Below, one piece after another: positions 32,501 to 41,937 of a DNA stretch of 64,000 nt; the stretch's first letter is position 1, and each line of letters begins with the position of its first letter. A model generated the notes under the pieces. The model made no database searches and had not been told where the DNA came from. It worked only from the letters and a program-made list of their open reading frames with translations. The position numbers and the translations under genes are program-made. This DNA is from Maniola hyperantus (lineage: Eukaryota > Arthropoda > Insecta > Lepidoptera > Nymphalidae): positions 1,054,001 through 1,118,000 of the forward strand of contig NC_048549.1 of the NCBI RefSeq assembly GCF_902806685.2, in the 5' to 3' direction.

Positions 32501-35500
32501 CACAAGCCTGATGCTTAGTTGGAGAGGAAAGGGGAATATTAGTCATTTAACATGGCTATTATTCTTTATAAAAAATAAACAATAAATAGTCTACCACGTT
32601 CGCCATGTGCGGGTTGGTAGACTTCACACACCTTTGAGAACATTATGGAGAACTCTTGGCATGCAGGTTTCCTCACAATGTTTTCCTTCACCGTTAAAGT
32701 GATATTTAATTACTTATAAACTTACCTGTATCCTCACTAGTCAGCCATATCTCACAAACTCCCTCTTTAAAGGATTGTCTTGCCCTCTCAACAATCTCCT
32801 CTAGTGGATAACTCCCCAACTCACCCCTGCATGCTAGGTCTTACAATATACAGTACGCGGCCGAAAGTGATGTACATCGGCCTTTAGAATGACATTTCGG
32901 CTTTGTAGAGCGTTGTCTCTGTCACTCATGCCTATATGACGTTTTGTCGGTCTCAACGACAAGGACAACGCTCTACAAATCTGCTATCTATACTATATAT
33001 TACTTTCGGAAGCATACTGTACGTACATAATATCACTAGTAATATACAGACTTACCCGTATCCTCACTAGTCAGCCATATCTCACAAACTCCCTCTTTAA
33101 AGGACTGCCTTGCCCTCTCAACAATCTCCTCTGGTGGATAACTCCCCAACTCGCCCCGTGCGTGTTTGGTCTTACAGTATGTGCATTGGTTTAGACACCC
33201 TGTGTTAATGGGGATGATCTCTATAAGGGGGTTTTTTCGTACTTTGGGTAAAAGAAGGGATGCGCCACCGGCTTTTTTACCCCCATCTGTCTTTTTTTGA
33301 CTGAATAATCTGACTGTATGGCCTGAAAGGATTTTTTTTATCAGTAATTGATTTAGATTTTATTGTGACACTATTGATTCATCAACACTGTCAACAAAAC
33401 ACTTATACAGATGAAATATTGTTTACTAGCTGATGCCCGCGACTTCGTCCGCGTGGAATTAGGTTTTTAAAAAACCTCGTGGGAACTCTTTGATTTTCCG
33501 GGATAAAAAGCAGCCTATGTTACTCTCCAGGTCATGTCACACTCCACTCTTTATCTATACCAATGCAAAAAAAAGATTCCGACAAATTGAGAACCTCCTC
33601 CTTTTTTGAAGTCGGTTAAAAATCACGTCAATCTGTTGCTCATTTGCGAGTTGCGACATGCTTGAAGGACAAACCAACAAACAAATACACTTTTCCATTT
33701 ATAGTATGGGTACTGACTAAGTTATGCACATGGACTACACAAATTTCAAACTCATTGTACCCCTTTATCCAGTTTGATAGATCAGTCAGTCAATCAGCTA
33801 TTCCTCTTATATATGTATATCAAATCAAATCTTTGAAAAGAGCAACCGGCGAGTTTCTTGCTGGTTCTTCTCGGTAGGAAAGGTATTCCGAACCAGTGGT
33901 AGCATCTGACGATTCAAAAATAAGATTAATTGAAATTTTTTTTTTTTTTTTATATTTTTTTTATATAATATGTAGACTAGCTTATGCCCATGACTTCATC
34001 CGCGTGGACTACACAAACCAACCCCTATTTTACCCCCTTACCCCTTAAGGGTTGAATTTTTAAAAATCCTTTCTTAGCGGATGTCTACATCATAATAGCA
34101 ATAAGCGCATCCAAAATTTCAGCCCGATCCATCCAGTAGTTTGAGCTGTGCGTTGATAGATCAGTCAGTCAGTCAGTCACCTTTTCGTTTTATATATTTA
34201 GATTCTATTCTAATGCACCTTTCAATGTCTCCTCCACGATCTCAACAATCCTGTCTATTTGCTGCACGCCCACCACACTGAGCCCTTGCAAGTAAGCAGC
34301 ACGGGGCGCGCCCTGCGGCACACAGCCTGCTAGAACCACGTGGATGCCTCGGCTCTGACCCAGCTCTATTTCATTTCTGTAATATATAACAATCAATTCA
34401 GAGCCTCAATAGCTCAACTGCTAAAGGAGTGGACTGAAAACCGAAAGGTTGATGGTTCAAACCCCGCCCGTTGCACTATTGTCGTACCTACTCCTAGCAC
34501 AAGCTTCATGCTTAGTTGGAGAGGAAAGGGGGACAAACAAAAATGTGATCCTATAAGGATTCCTTTTTTTCTGTTAGAGGTACAGAACCCTTTAAAATAT
34601 ACTGTATATCTATAGCTTATATAGACAGTGATTTTATACAAAAAGCAAGTGAACTCACTTGAAATGATCCTCTGCTGGACTCTTCACAGTGCAAGAGTTG
34701 AGTAGCCACAGCTGAGCTTGCCACTTGTCCTCAGTCAACTTGTAGCCCTGTGCAGCCAATAGCCCTGCCATGTACTCAGAGTCCGAGTTGTTGTGAGCGC
34801 AGCCCCAAGTTTTCATATAGATTGTTTGAGTGCCTGGAAGATTTATTTATTTACTAACTGTCTGTCGCAGAACGACAGATAGCAGCTGGGGCAGATATTG
34901 TTCTGAAGTGGAGATCGCCTTCTAGCATGCGCCAAGCACAGAGTGGGACAACCTCCAACCTGCTGGACTGATGCTTTTTAAAAACCGGTCCAGTACAAGT
35001 TGGACTCGTACACAAATGGTTCTGTACAACACTGCAAGTTATGACAACAGCATCATCTACAAGTGATTTTGTAAATTATTTTTTTTGTGATCACATCTAA
35101 ATATATAAAAGGGAAAGGTGACTGAAAGGTCCACATTCTAATTCTCACAGTGTTTACTCAGATGTTATTGATAGTAACTAGGTCGCACAAGTACTCATTA
35201 AATAATCATTAAATATCAATCAAGTTTGATTTGTAATATGTATTAAGTACGTGCTACATGCGCTACATGTTATAAATAATTCACCACTAGGTACATATTA
35301 GGTACTATTACTGTATGTCTTTTCTATTAAAAGAAGAAATGATAAACAAAAAACAAAGGTTTTAAGGTTATACCTGGTACAACACTCTCCAAAACCACTT
35401 TTTCCACGGGTTCCAAGTCTTTAGTATCTTTCTTTTTGGATCGTACGCTAACATTTTTCCTGCTGGCGTATCTCTCTTTAGGTGTTATATCCTGAGAAGA

Positions 35501-35548
35501 TATTAAATCTTCAATATCGTCGATAATTTCGGAAAAAGCGCCTGGCAT
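26809..35548 (-). CDS. Cdkal1: CDKAL1-type tRNA methylthiotransferase (complete, 9 exons)
   Basis: Exons in coding order: 35548-35374, 34833-34659, 34376-34219, 33322-33056, 31937-31772, 31167-31060, 29775-29610, 28746 to 28491 or a later copy of the donor, and 26972-26809. With the first exon 8 donor the product is 544 residues. The family adds a methylthio group to t6A37 of tRNA-Lys(UUU) at the ER. Visible marks: MTTase domain cysteines C70, C106 and C135 (WGCAHNNSD, NSCTVKSPAEDH, LAGCVPQ), radical-SAM CLNQCTYC (212-219), NTGCL, TSEDTG, GFPTETE, INQFFPRPGTPAAKM, a TRAM region (about 435-490), and a C-terminal hydrophobic anchor (about 519-541) as in animal CDKAL1. It lies in tandem with the gene at 16515-25425 but is functionally unrelated to it. 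Confidence 0.97.
27030..27551. mobile_element. M3 foldback element
   Basis: GCGCGATTGCGGGAGAATGA at about 27317 is inverted at about 27525 (TCATTCTCTCGCAATCGCGC) over roughly 50 bp. In addition, 27035-27130 (CTAAAATCTGCATCAATCAT, CAATTGTTCTGATTGGCTGA) is the inverse of 27433-27490. Two nested or head-to-head M3 copies explain this. Confidence 0.75.
27847..27974 (-). pseudogene. Terminal truncated copy of the exon 8 repeat
   Basis: The last repeat copy reads KHVAHNEYYEKVLVPKEDMY, then VQITD and leaves the repeat as FSGGSIQRHL and TGA, losing the TKFSMMGQPIG end and the donor. It carries two amino acid changes (Q to K, T to M) relative to the other copies. Confidence 0.85.
27975..28746 (-). 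CDS. Cdkal1: CDKAL1 exon 8 with in-frame 129-bp repeats
   Basis: Starts VPGQEVKKRTKQLSDFFRSY, EPYGHKIGETQEVLVTDISH, then VAHNQYYEQVLVPKEDTYMG and TKFSMMGQPI. The expected donor is ATAG|GTAAGC at 28491. The 43-codon segment including this donor is repeated, with identical donors ending exon sequence at 28362, 28233, 28104 and 27975. The frame stays open throughout, the donor bases reading GKH. Every donor is phase 1 and joins exon 9 correctly, so one to five TRAM-like copies (544 to 716 residues) are possible. The shortest form matches the family. Confidence 0.9.
28774..29171 (+). mobile_element. HA element split by M1
   Basis: HA from TCTAAATATATAAAAGGAAA to CGCGAGCATAAGCTAGT. It is interrupted after GGAGATAGCTAT by an M1 element and resumes at CATGACGTAGGCATGC. 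It fills most of the CDKAL1 intron between exons 7 and 8. Confidence 0.8.
28874..29058. mobile_element. M1 MITE nested in HA
   Basis: The ends AAGTCCCGCAAATTGCTA and TAGCAATTTGCGGCACTT flank GACGTCATCG and GCTGACGTCATTGAAATGGC. Flanking TAT bases suggest a short TA-type target duplication. Confidence 0.82.
29184..29345 (-). mobile_element. HB-like element, diverged
   Basis: ACTAGCTTTTGCCCGCGACT, TTATAGCCTATGTTACTTCT and ACAAACAAATCTGTTCTC match the HB plan in reverse. Confidence 0.5.
29366..29582 (+). mobile_element. S3 SINE body with GATGAT tail
   Basis: CATCGTGAGGAAACCTGCAT, GTGTGTGAAGTCCACCAATC, then a GATGAT-rich tail that reads as a poly-His run on the opposite strand. The tRNA-like head is missing. 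Confidence 0.75.
29610..29775 (-). CDS. Cdkal1: CDKAL1 exon 7
   Basis: Encodes VPGMTIATDIICGFPTETEA and FPSLFINQFFPRPGTPAAKM, ending QR|GTGAGT in phase 0. An S3 SINE with a GATGAT tail ends about 25 bases from the donor. Confidence 0.96.
29780..30090. mobile_element. L1 tail followed by inverted HA
   Basis: 29780-29920, plus strand: TTTCTTGCTGGCTCTTCTCG, TTCCGAACCAGTGGTAAATT and a GAATAAAAAAA end. 29924-30090: reverse HA from CTAGCTTATGCTCGCGACTT to TTCCTTTTATATATTTAGA, lacking the central block. Confidence 0.65.
30425..30600 (-). mobile_element. L1 tail
   Basis: AAATCTCTTTTATTCAAATA, ACCACTGGTTCGGAATGCCT and CAAGAAACTCGGCGATTGCT are the minus-strand L1 3'UTR. Confidence 0.65.
30760..31010 (-). 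mobile_element. Probable LINE tail with hairpin
   Basis: A TTATTTTATTTTTATTTATT run is followed by TTAGAACGGCAGTGCCACTT. Further on, TACGCTGAGAACATTGAATG pairs with CATGCAATGCTCTCAGCGTA, a stem near 30926-30975. The family is uncertain. Confidence 0.4.
31060..31167 (-). CDS. Cdkal1: CDKAL1 exon 6
   Basis: Encodes FLHVPVQSGSDEVLSDMKRE and YTRADFERVVDYLRF, the radical-SAM barrel strand VPVQSGS. Acceptor ATGTGGGCAG, donor TTCAA|GTGAGT. Confidence 0.96.
31276..31757. mobile_element. Two HA elements in inverted orientation filling an intron
   Basis: 31276-31530 is a complete plus-strand HA with an expanded GACT repeat, ending GCATAAGCTAGT. 31547-31757 is a reverse HA from CGCGAGCATAATCTCGCGAC to GATCAGTCAGTCGGTCAC. 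Together they make up most of the 604-bp intron between CDKAL1 exons 5 and 6. Confidence 0.75.
31772..31937 (-). CDS. Cdkal1: CDKAL1 exon 5
   Basis: Encodes TYGRDIGTTLPALLWQLVEV, GCRLRLGMTNPPYILEHLAE and MHHPRVY. Acceptor CTTTGCAG, donor TACAA|GTAAGT. An inverted HA element lies about 15 bases into the intron. Confidence 0.96.
32283..32715. mobile_element. M2 fragment, S1 SINE and inverted S3 SINE
   Basis: 32283-32372 is a broken M2 (CAGTATGCAGTGGAAAATAA, CATCGATCTTTAGAAGGAG). 32421-32583 is S1 (CCTCAATAGCTCAACAGGTA, then TTAGTTGGAGAGGAAAGGGG), with most of its B box deleted. 32587-32715 is S3 in reverse (GTCTACCACGTTCGCCATGT ... TTTCCTTCACCGTTAAAGTG). Confidence 0.65.
32725..32850 (-). pseudogene. 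Partial tandem copy of CDKAL1 exon 4
   Basis: On the plus strand it reads CTTACCTGTATCCTCACTAG to CTCCCCAACTCACCCCTGCA, matching the 3' half of exon 4 and its GTAAG donor with several substitutions. There is no acceptor or radical-SAM part. An M2 element separates it from the true exon. Confidence 0.9.
32851..33021. mobile_element. M2 MITE
   Basis: Runs from CAGTACGCGGCCGAAAGTGA to TACTTTCGGAAGCATACTGT, with the internal TAGAGCGTTGTCTCTGTCAC and GACAACGCTCTACA arms. It sits between exon 4 of CDKAL1 and the partial copy of that exon. Confidence 0.8.
33056..33322 (-). CDS. Cdkal1: CDKAL1 exon 4 (radical-SAM core)
   Basis: Encodes HTVRLFSQKK, LLLPKVRKNPLIEIIPINTG, CLNQCTYCKTKHARGELGSY and GVCEIWLTSEDTG. 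The CxxxCxxC motif for the SAM-binding cluster is complete. Donor ACGG|GTAAGT. Confidence 0.97.
33425..33700 (-). mobile_element. HB element
   Basis: CTAGCTGATGCCCGCGACTT, AACTCTTTGATTTTCCGGGA, then the alternative HB end with ACATGCTTGAAGGACAAACC. Confidence 0.65.
33825..34203. mobile_element. L1 tail and inverted HA beside exon 3
   Basis: 33825-33925, plus-strand L1 tail (TTTCTTGCTGGTTCTTCTCG). 33976-34203, reverse HA (CTAGCTTATGCCCATGACTT to TTTATATATTTAGA), ending about 15 bases from the CDKAL1 exon 3 donor. A short HA scrap lies at 33763-33815. Confidence 0.65.
34219..34376 (-). CDS. Cdkal1: CDKAL1 exon 3
   Basis: Encodes KNEIELGQSRGIHVVLAGCV, PQGAPRAAYLQGLSVVGVQQ and DRIVEIVEETLK, with the third Fe-S cysteine C135. 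The donor AAAG|GTGCAT is weak, and an HA element begins about 15 bases beyond it. Confidence 0.95.
34401..34545 (+). mobile_element. S1 tRNA-derived SINE
   Basis: Clean S1 head: AGCCTCAATAGCTCAACTGC, GGTTCAAACCCCGCCCGTTG, then the AGTTGGAGAGGAAAGGGG body. A P1 end (ATCCTATAAGGATTCC) follows. Confidence 0.75.
34659..34833 (-). CDS. Cdkal1: CDKAL1 exon 2
   Basis: Encodes TIYMKTWGCAHNNSDSEYMA and LWLLNSCTVKSPAEDHF, giving two of the three cysteines of the first Fe-S cluster. Acceptor CTTCCAG, donor TTCAA|GTGAGT. Confidence 0.96.
35374..35548 (-). CDS. Cdkal1: CDKAL1 exon 1
   Basis: Starts MPGAFSEIIDDIEDLISSQD, like the animal CDKAL1 N-terminus, then a basic stretch (RKNVSVRSKKK) and ESVVP. Donor CCAG|GTATAA, phase 1. 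Confidence 0.93.
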
Positions 35549-35602
35549 TTTTAGAAAATGCCAAAATCTTTGTAAAGTAAATATTGAAAGCTGTCAGCTG
35601 TG

Positions 35603-35607
35603 ATTGG
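35603..35607 (-). promoter_or_regulatory. CCAAT box upstream of CDKAL1 start
   Basis: On the minus strand GGCCAATCACAGCTGACAGC lies about 55 bases upstream of the ATG at 35548. The placement suits a TATA-less housekeeping promoter. Supported by motif and position only. Confidence 0.4.
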
Positions 35608-35927
35608 CCGACAAAAGTCACAAAAGTACAAACCACAGCTTAAAAAATACAAATAATATTTGAAGCTAGAAACTTAATGTGTATGGTTATAGAAACCGGT
35701 TCAGAGTGCCGGTACCGGAGTCCGAATGGTACATACAGTAGACACGGGTAACATTGATATAGTAGTGAGTCAGTTTGTAAGTTTTGCCGCAAAACTTTGC
35801 TATACAAAAGCTATATATAATTTACTATACAAAAGAAAAGGTAAACACCTAGTAGTATTTTTTTAAATCAGAATTTTGTGCTAGGACGTGGCTAGGACAC
35901 AAGTATTACATATATATATATATAACC

Positions 35928-36346
35928 ACCTTATGCCCGCGACTTCGTCCACGTGGACTACACTTTCACACCCCTAGTTTACCCCTTTAGGGATTGAATT
36001 TTCAAAAATCCTTTCTTAGCGGATGTCTGCGTCATAATATTGCTTATTAATTAATTAAAAATTACAAAGTGTAAAAATAATACATGCCAAAAGTCAGCTC
36101 GATCCGTCCAGTAGTTTGAGCTGTGAGTTGTTCGATCAGTCAGCCAGTCAGTCAGTCAGGCAGTCAGTCCGCTCTTCCTTTTATATATATATATGCGACA
36201 AGTGGATGTGGCAATCGGGGTGTCAGGCAGGGGGCAGCCCCGCACACTCGCACTATGCCGACCGGGTTACCGCAAGGGCCGTGCGGGTGTGTGGGGCAAC
36301 CCCACCCCGATCGCCATGTCAACCTGTCGCGAACTATTGTATGTTT
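35928..36346. mobile_element. Inverted HA joined to an M4 MITE
   Basis: 35928-36195 is reverse HA with AGTCAGTCAGTCAGGCAGTC. 36194-36346 is M4 (GCGACAAGTGGATGTGGCAA ... CCGATCGCCATGTCAACCTG). A P1 scrap follows (AATGCGAGTCTGACTCGCAC). The stretch 36515-37010 has no recognised content. Confidence 0.65.
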
Positions 36347-37013
36347 GAAAAATCATTCAAATGCGAGTCTGACTCGCACTTGACACCACCGGATTAGAGA
36401 TAGCACTGTTTAATTTCCATGGCCGTTATTTAAAAAAAATATTTGTTGTAAAAGCGGAAATGCAAATACAGTCTGGTATCCTTCGGTCTTCGAGTACGAA
36501 ACCCAAAAATTATTAAACTTCGATATGACGATATGATCACATCGATTTAATATTAATTAAACCAGGATTTAAAAAATGATGCGTTTAAATCACCGGAGCC
36601 GCACAATAGGACCCCAATAAAATCGTCGTTTCCGATTTACTTTGTAGGTAGGTATTGAAGAAATATGTAGAACGTTTACACACCAATAGGTCCTTCCGAT
36701 AGGTAACTTTAATCCGTCGCCATAAAGTTTATAATCGACAATTATCATGCAAGGGTCAGAAAGCGACGCAATCGTTTCACTTTCCGAAGGTGATATACAT
36801 AAATTACCCCTCTGCCAGAGCACACGACCAATTGGTCAAAAAATAAAAAGGAAGTTTCGCTAAATTGTGGGTGAACAGCGTTGGATTATATTTTGACTAA
36901 GTGAAATCAGAAACACCCTAAAATTATTTGTTCTTATTGTGCACGTAACGGCTTTAAAATATATTCCGTATTTATTTAATTATTTTTGTACCAATCATTG
37001 TGTAAGTGAAATT

Positions 37014-37140
37014 ATGATTTATGATTTATTTATTCATTTGCTTTCATGGTTACATGAAGCCCCGTTAGGGCATTGCAAAGTTAGGTACATTAACAATACA
37101 TACATGCTAAATATATAATTATTATACAATTACATGCAAA
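37014..37140 (-). mobile_element. Probable LINE tail
   Basis: GATTTATTTATTCATTTGCT then GAAGCCCCGTTAGGGCATTG, the style of a reversed LINE 3' end. Family not identified. Confidence 0.35.
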
Positions 37141-37469
37141 CTACGTGTTACATTATTTTATAATAGATTTTATCATGTAATTATATAGGGCATTCATTTT
37201 GAATCGAAATTATTTTTATTTATTGATCGCACTAATTAATTAAGTTTGTTATAATGTCAATTAGTTTCTTCTTTGTTAATAATTTAGTAATATTAAGTAG
37301 GTACAAGTATGTTAATATAAAATAGTTTCGATTATCAGTAAGAATGTCATATTAAACTTAAATTAACAGGTTATAGTAAGTACAACATTACCACTCACTA
37401 TCTAGGTACCTATTATTTTCGTTTATCTATTGAATCTGTTGATAGATAAATTATGCATACAGCTAGATC

Positions 37470-38200
37470 GGTGATAGCCTAGTGGATATGACATCGGCTT
37501 CCTATATAGGGTTAGAGCTTTCCATGATGTTATCAAAGTTGTGTGAAGACTGCATTGCATATGCAGATTACTGCACTTGGCAGCGTGGTGGACTATGACC
37601 AAACCCTTTTCATTCCGAGAGGAGACCTGTGTTCAGTAGTGAGCCGGCGATATGTTGATGACAATAATGATGTTAACTAGATAATCACTATACACGAGTC
37701 TTTCAAAGCGCATATTTTGTATGACGAGCATTGCGCTTACGTGAGTGATTGGGCCCTACCACAGTATTGAGAGAGGCCTACAGTTAAAGTGTGACGATCG
37801 CAATCACCTCGGATTGGCTGACACTCGCTTACTATTGGCTACAATGCATTGTGCAACAAGAATACCATATGTTCATTGTTCAGCCAATCACAATTTTTTA
37901 ATGTATAGTAAGTTTAAAATAACCCACATTTAGCTTAATGTTGTTAGTTTATATTAAGTAATTGTTAGTTAGCTGTTAAGTATTAAGTATAACAATAAAT
38001 TAATGTTACGTGTAGGTACCTATCGACTGTCGGCGGCACTGGTGTACGGAAAAACTTATTTAAAGTTTATGAATGCACCAAACTTGTTGTAAACTGCAAA
38101 TATTCTTCTTTAATAAATAAATAAAAATACAAAATACAAAAAAACAACAATAATTGCGATTGTAATAATGATTGCAATGTAGGTTTTCCAGAATCGACCA
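37470..38200. mobile_element. S3 SINE and split M3 element
   Basis: 37470-37672 is a diverged S3 (GGTGATAGCCTAGTGGATAT ... AGGAGACCTGTGTTCAGTAG). 37787-37900 is an M3 left part (GTGACGATCGCAATCACCTC, TTGGCTACAATGCATTGTG), and its right end (TTGTAATAATGATTGCAATG) appears only at about 38158, so roughly 250 bases were inserted between. Confidence 0.6.
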
Positions 38201-38956
38201 GTACGGTTTTTGACAACTAGTCAAATTAGTAACTTTTTATCAAACACTAGCTGATGCCCGCGGCTTCGCCTGCGTGGATTTATAATAATTTATGTTTGAC
38301 ATAGGCAAATACCCAGTTGTCTCCTCTTCGTCGTGTTTCTCGATGCATTAGTTCTTTTATCGCGCTGACAATGGATCGTACAGCTGCTATAATATGGCTG
38401 CTATGGCTTTGGCGCCTTTTATCCTGTTATTTAATCGCTCAATGAATAAATAACAATATTTTATTATGTGAATTCGATTGCATTCTAATAATATACCATA
38501 GTCTATATTCTATAATGATTGCTGGGTAGATAGGTATAAGACGGTATGAATGCGAATGAATGAGAATCTCTTGAATGCGATCTCACGGTGGTAAGAGCTG
38601 ATGAAAATGGAAGCGGGCTGGAAATGGTTTATGGTATCATCATCATCATTATCAATTACCTACTCCGACTTTACGGCAGGACCACAGATTCACAGATCAC
38701 ACACACAGATTTCAATATACCTACATAGGTAACCTACTCTAGGTAAGTTACCTACAGAGTACCAGAGTATTGACCTGACATTGGCTAATCTGTGTAAAGC
38801 CAAACAAAAAAAAAAAAAAAAAAAAAAACCAGAGTATTATAATACCTATATATTCTGTGCCTCCAGTTAACTTTATTCGAAGTTAGGATGTCTATGCGTC
38901 TTTTCCGGCCTATTTAAGTAGCCGAAGGCAGTATAATAATGTGTAAGTAGTGGCTT

Positions 38957-39255
38957 TCAGTAGCATACGGAAAGTGGCAAAGTATGTGGTAGTAAAATAA
39001 GGAAAAAGTAGCAAAGTAATTAAAAAAATTAATAAAAAACATACATAGAAGCAGTAAGCACAAATTGAATAGTAGCATTAGTAGCAAAGAGAATATAATC
39101 ACCACGAATAGTAGCGCGCGAATCCTCGCTGAGAGAGGTTGTGTGTTTTGTGGAAATTAGAATAACAATTAAGTATTTACTTTTCGTACGTGTTTTGTGA
39201 TAAAAGTTTAGTGTTATTTTAAATTAAATTGTTTTCAATTAATTTTATTATAACG
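38957..39255 (+). promoter_or_regulatory. Possible 5'UTR exon of the GPCR gene
   Basis: TTTCAGTAG at 38956 contains an arthropod initiator-like TCAGT. The downstream sequence lacks repeats and ends in a strong donor ATAACG|GTAAGT at 39256. The GPCR start-codon exon at 49975 has an acceptor upstream of the ATG, so a non-coding first exon must exist somewhere upstream. This assignment is an inference, and 39256-40330 otherwise shows nothing. Confidence 0.25.
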
Positions 39256-40330
39256 GTAAGTACCTAAACTTTGTAAAAAGCATTGTTTATTAAAAAAACA
39301 GTAAGTTACTTACATAATATTAGGTCTGTATAATGTTTTGAATGAAATAGATTTTGTTGATGGTGGTAAAATTATTAAATTACCGTTCTGATTGTGTTTT
39401 AAGTATCTAATTACTTAATTATTTTTTGATTTAACAAAATAAACTTATTTAGATCTCCTTTAAAGATGGATAAAATAAAAGTTGTAGATTCCATAGTTGT
39501 AAAATAAAACTTAGTAACTAACTGCCAAATTCAATACAATTATTTTTCCAAGATTTTTAAAGTCATGACTGAATGATGTTTTATTTTCTTTTCAACACCT
39601 TTTTATCTGTTTATACCAATTATCCAGTTATAGGTAATTAGGTACATTTTGTGATTTGTAAGAAAATTGTAATTAGGTAGGTACCTACTTTTCTCAAAAA
39701 TCACAACAGATTTGCATATTTTAACTACCTAATTATTATACGGAACTACCTACCTACTTGTTAATATCTACTTAACCAAAAGTTTGACGTATGTAATAGT
39801 TTTTTGTTATACACAAGGCCGCTATGCACTATTGAACACTGTTGTAGGTATGTTATTGTAGCTCGGGAATCCTCTACGTATGGTAGATCCTTGCCCCTTC
39901 TTTTATTTCGGGTAAAAAATACCTACATCGTGCGCACGCGCCGCTTGCCATGTCAGCCGCACCACCTGCCGCTGTTTATTGTCTATTTTTCATGATGCAC
40001 TTCCAAATAATCCACAAAAAATGCATATTTTTGGACTCATAATTGCCAAAAATTTACCTTAGTGTAGATAAAATAACTTTATATTGTATCTACTAGTGTT
40101 ATGTAGCTCTCTTACCTAACCTCCAAAACTTTTTCACTGAATTTTAAGTGATTCATAATCATACGACATAATCTGATTGAATCACTACAATTTACCAATA
40201 CCTTTTACACTAATCGTAACCGCAGAGTTATCCACGCCCACAGAAAAGATGAGTCGATTGATCTTTCTCTTGAATTTCAATTACGTTCACCTATAGGTAC
40301 ACATTTATACAAGTAGGTATAAATATTATG

Positions 40331-40450
40331 TACAGTACGCGGCCGAAAGTAATGTACATCGACCTTTAGAAAGAGATAGCAAATTTGTTGAGATAGAGCA
40401 TTTGTTGTCTCTGTCGTTGACACCGACAAAACGTCATACATACCGTTTAT
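40331..40450. mobile_element. M2 MITE, truncated
   Basis: TACAGTACGCGGCCGAAAGT, ATGTACATCGACCTTTAGAA, then the centre. The right arm is replaced by unrelated sequence. A P1 scrap (CGCGCACCAAGGGTTCCGTA) follows at 40565. Confidence 0.65.
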
Positions 40451-41130
40451 GCCGTCATAGATTTATGCCGTTTATATAATGCTGTCTCCTTTTAACAGTG
40501 TCAACAGTGTCTTAAGTCTGAGCAAAGTCAAAGTAGGTACGCTCTATAGATTTCAGCTTTAGACTCGCGCACCAAGGGTTCCGTACTACAGTCGTATTGT
40601 TCGGAATTTTGCAAGATAAATCAAAAACAATTAGGTAGGTATGCATAAAAATAAATAAAAATCTGTTTTAGAATGTAACATGTAAAGCCCTTTCATATTA
40701 TGATACCCCACTTGGTAGGATTATAGTAATCTAATTTTAAAAGTTGAAAATACAAATTATTATTTTGTTAACTCGCGATTTTTTAATAGGTAGGTACTAC
40801 GTTTCCTTTTAGATTCGAAAAGCAATTTTTACCTACTACATACTACTAATGTTTTGCATATTTGGCAAGAAAAACCATGTTTTCACAAAACATCGTGATT
40901 TGATGATCCGTTGATCATTAAATTTTATCTCGGGTCGGATGTTATCGCATCTCGGTCGACCCAAATTCTACGTCAGACGTGCGAATCTGGGACCGAAGTT
41001 TATCATAATGTATCGAATTCCTTTCACTTCACCTAGGTATATAAACAACACAATGTTCATAAACACTGATTTTGCATTGTATATCTATATTCTATACCAA
41101 CGAGTACTAGGGTACTCGTTGATATATGGG

Positions 41131-41695
41131 ACAGTACGCGGGAGAAAATAATAGAATAGAATAGAATAGAATAGAATGTTTTTTTATTCATGTAAACTTT
41201 TTAAAAGTGCTTATGAATAGTCAGGCAGTTCTAATTTACCACTGGTTCGGAATGCCGTTCCTACCGAAAAGAACCAGCAAGAAACTCGGCGGTTGCTCTT
41301 TTTAATTTTTCAATTTACAATGTTATTATACCGTACTATACAAGCCATTGCAGCCCCGTGCATTGCTGGAGCGAGTCAAATCCAAGCTTTTTATCGTTTA
41401 CATAGTCTGCGACTGTATACCTAATATGCTTTTTTTAGGAGCATACTTTTAACACATTTTTTAAACTTGTGTAAAGGCAAGTCTAAAATTGCTTGTGGAA
41501 TTTTATTATAAAATATTACACTCATTCCCACAAATGACTTTCGCACCTTCCAGAGGCGGAGCGCAGGAGTAGCTAGCTTATTTTTGTTTTTAGTACGTTT
41601 CTAGTTCTAGTGTTTCTAATGTATGTACAACGGCCTCAAGAATGACATTTCGGCTTTCTAGAGCGTTGTCTCTGTCACTCATAGTTAATGGTGTT
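41131..41695. mobile_element. M2 MITE split by an L1 LINE
   Basis: ACAGTACGCGGGAGAAAATA is interrupted at about 41150 by a minus-strand L1 3' fragment: TAGAATAGAATAGAATAG terminal repeat, GGTTCGGAATGCCGTTCCTA 3'UTR, and reverse transcriptase remnant to about 41610. M2 sequence then resumes (TGTACAACGGCCTCAAGAAT, GAGCGTTGTCTCTGTCACTC). Confidence 0.75.
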
Positions 41696-41937
41696 TTCCC
41701 CATGTAGGTAAACAATTTTTCGCACGTCACTGACATAAAAAATGTTTCTAGAAGAGGCAAAAACCATGACACCGTTGCGCAGGCGCACCAGTGACGATGC
41801 GACGATGACGTACGTTAGCCACTAATAAGTACGTCTGAATTAATGCGAATGTTCCGCAATCCGCATCCGCAAATGCTGGACATTTAGCCAGCAGTGGTGT
41901 CATTCAGCCAGCGGACAAAAATGTTTCTTCTAAACAT

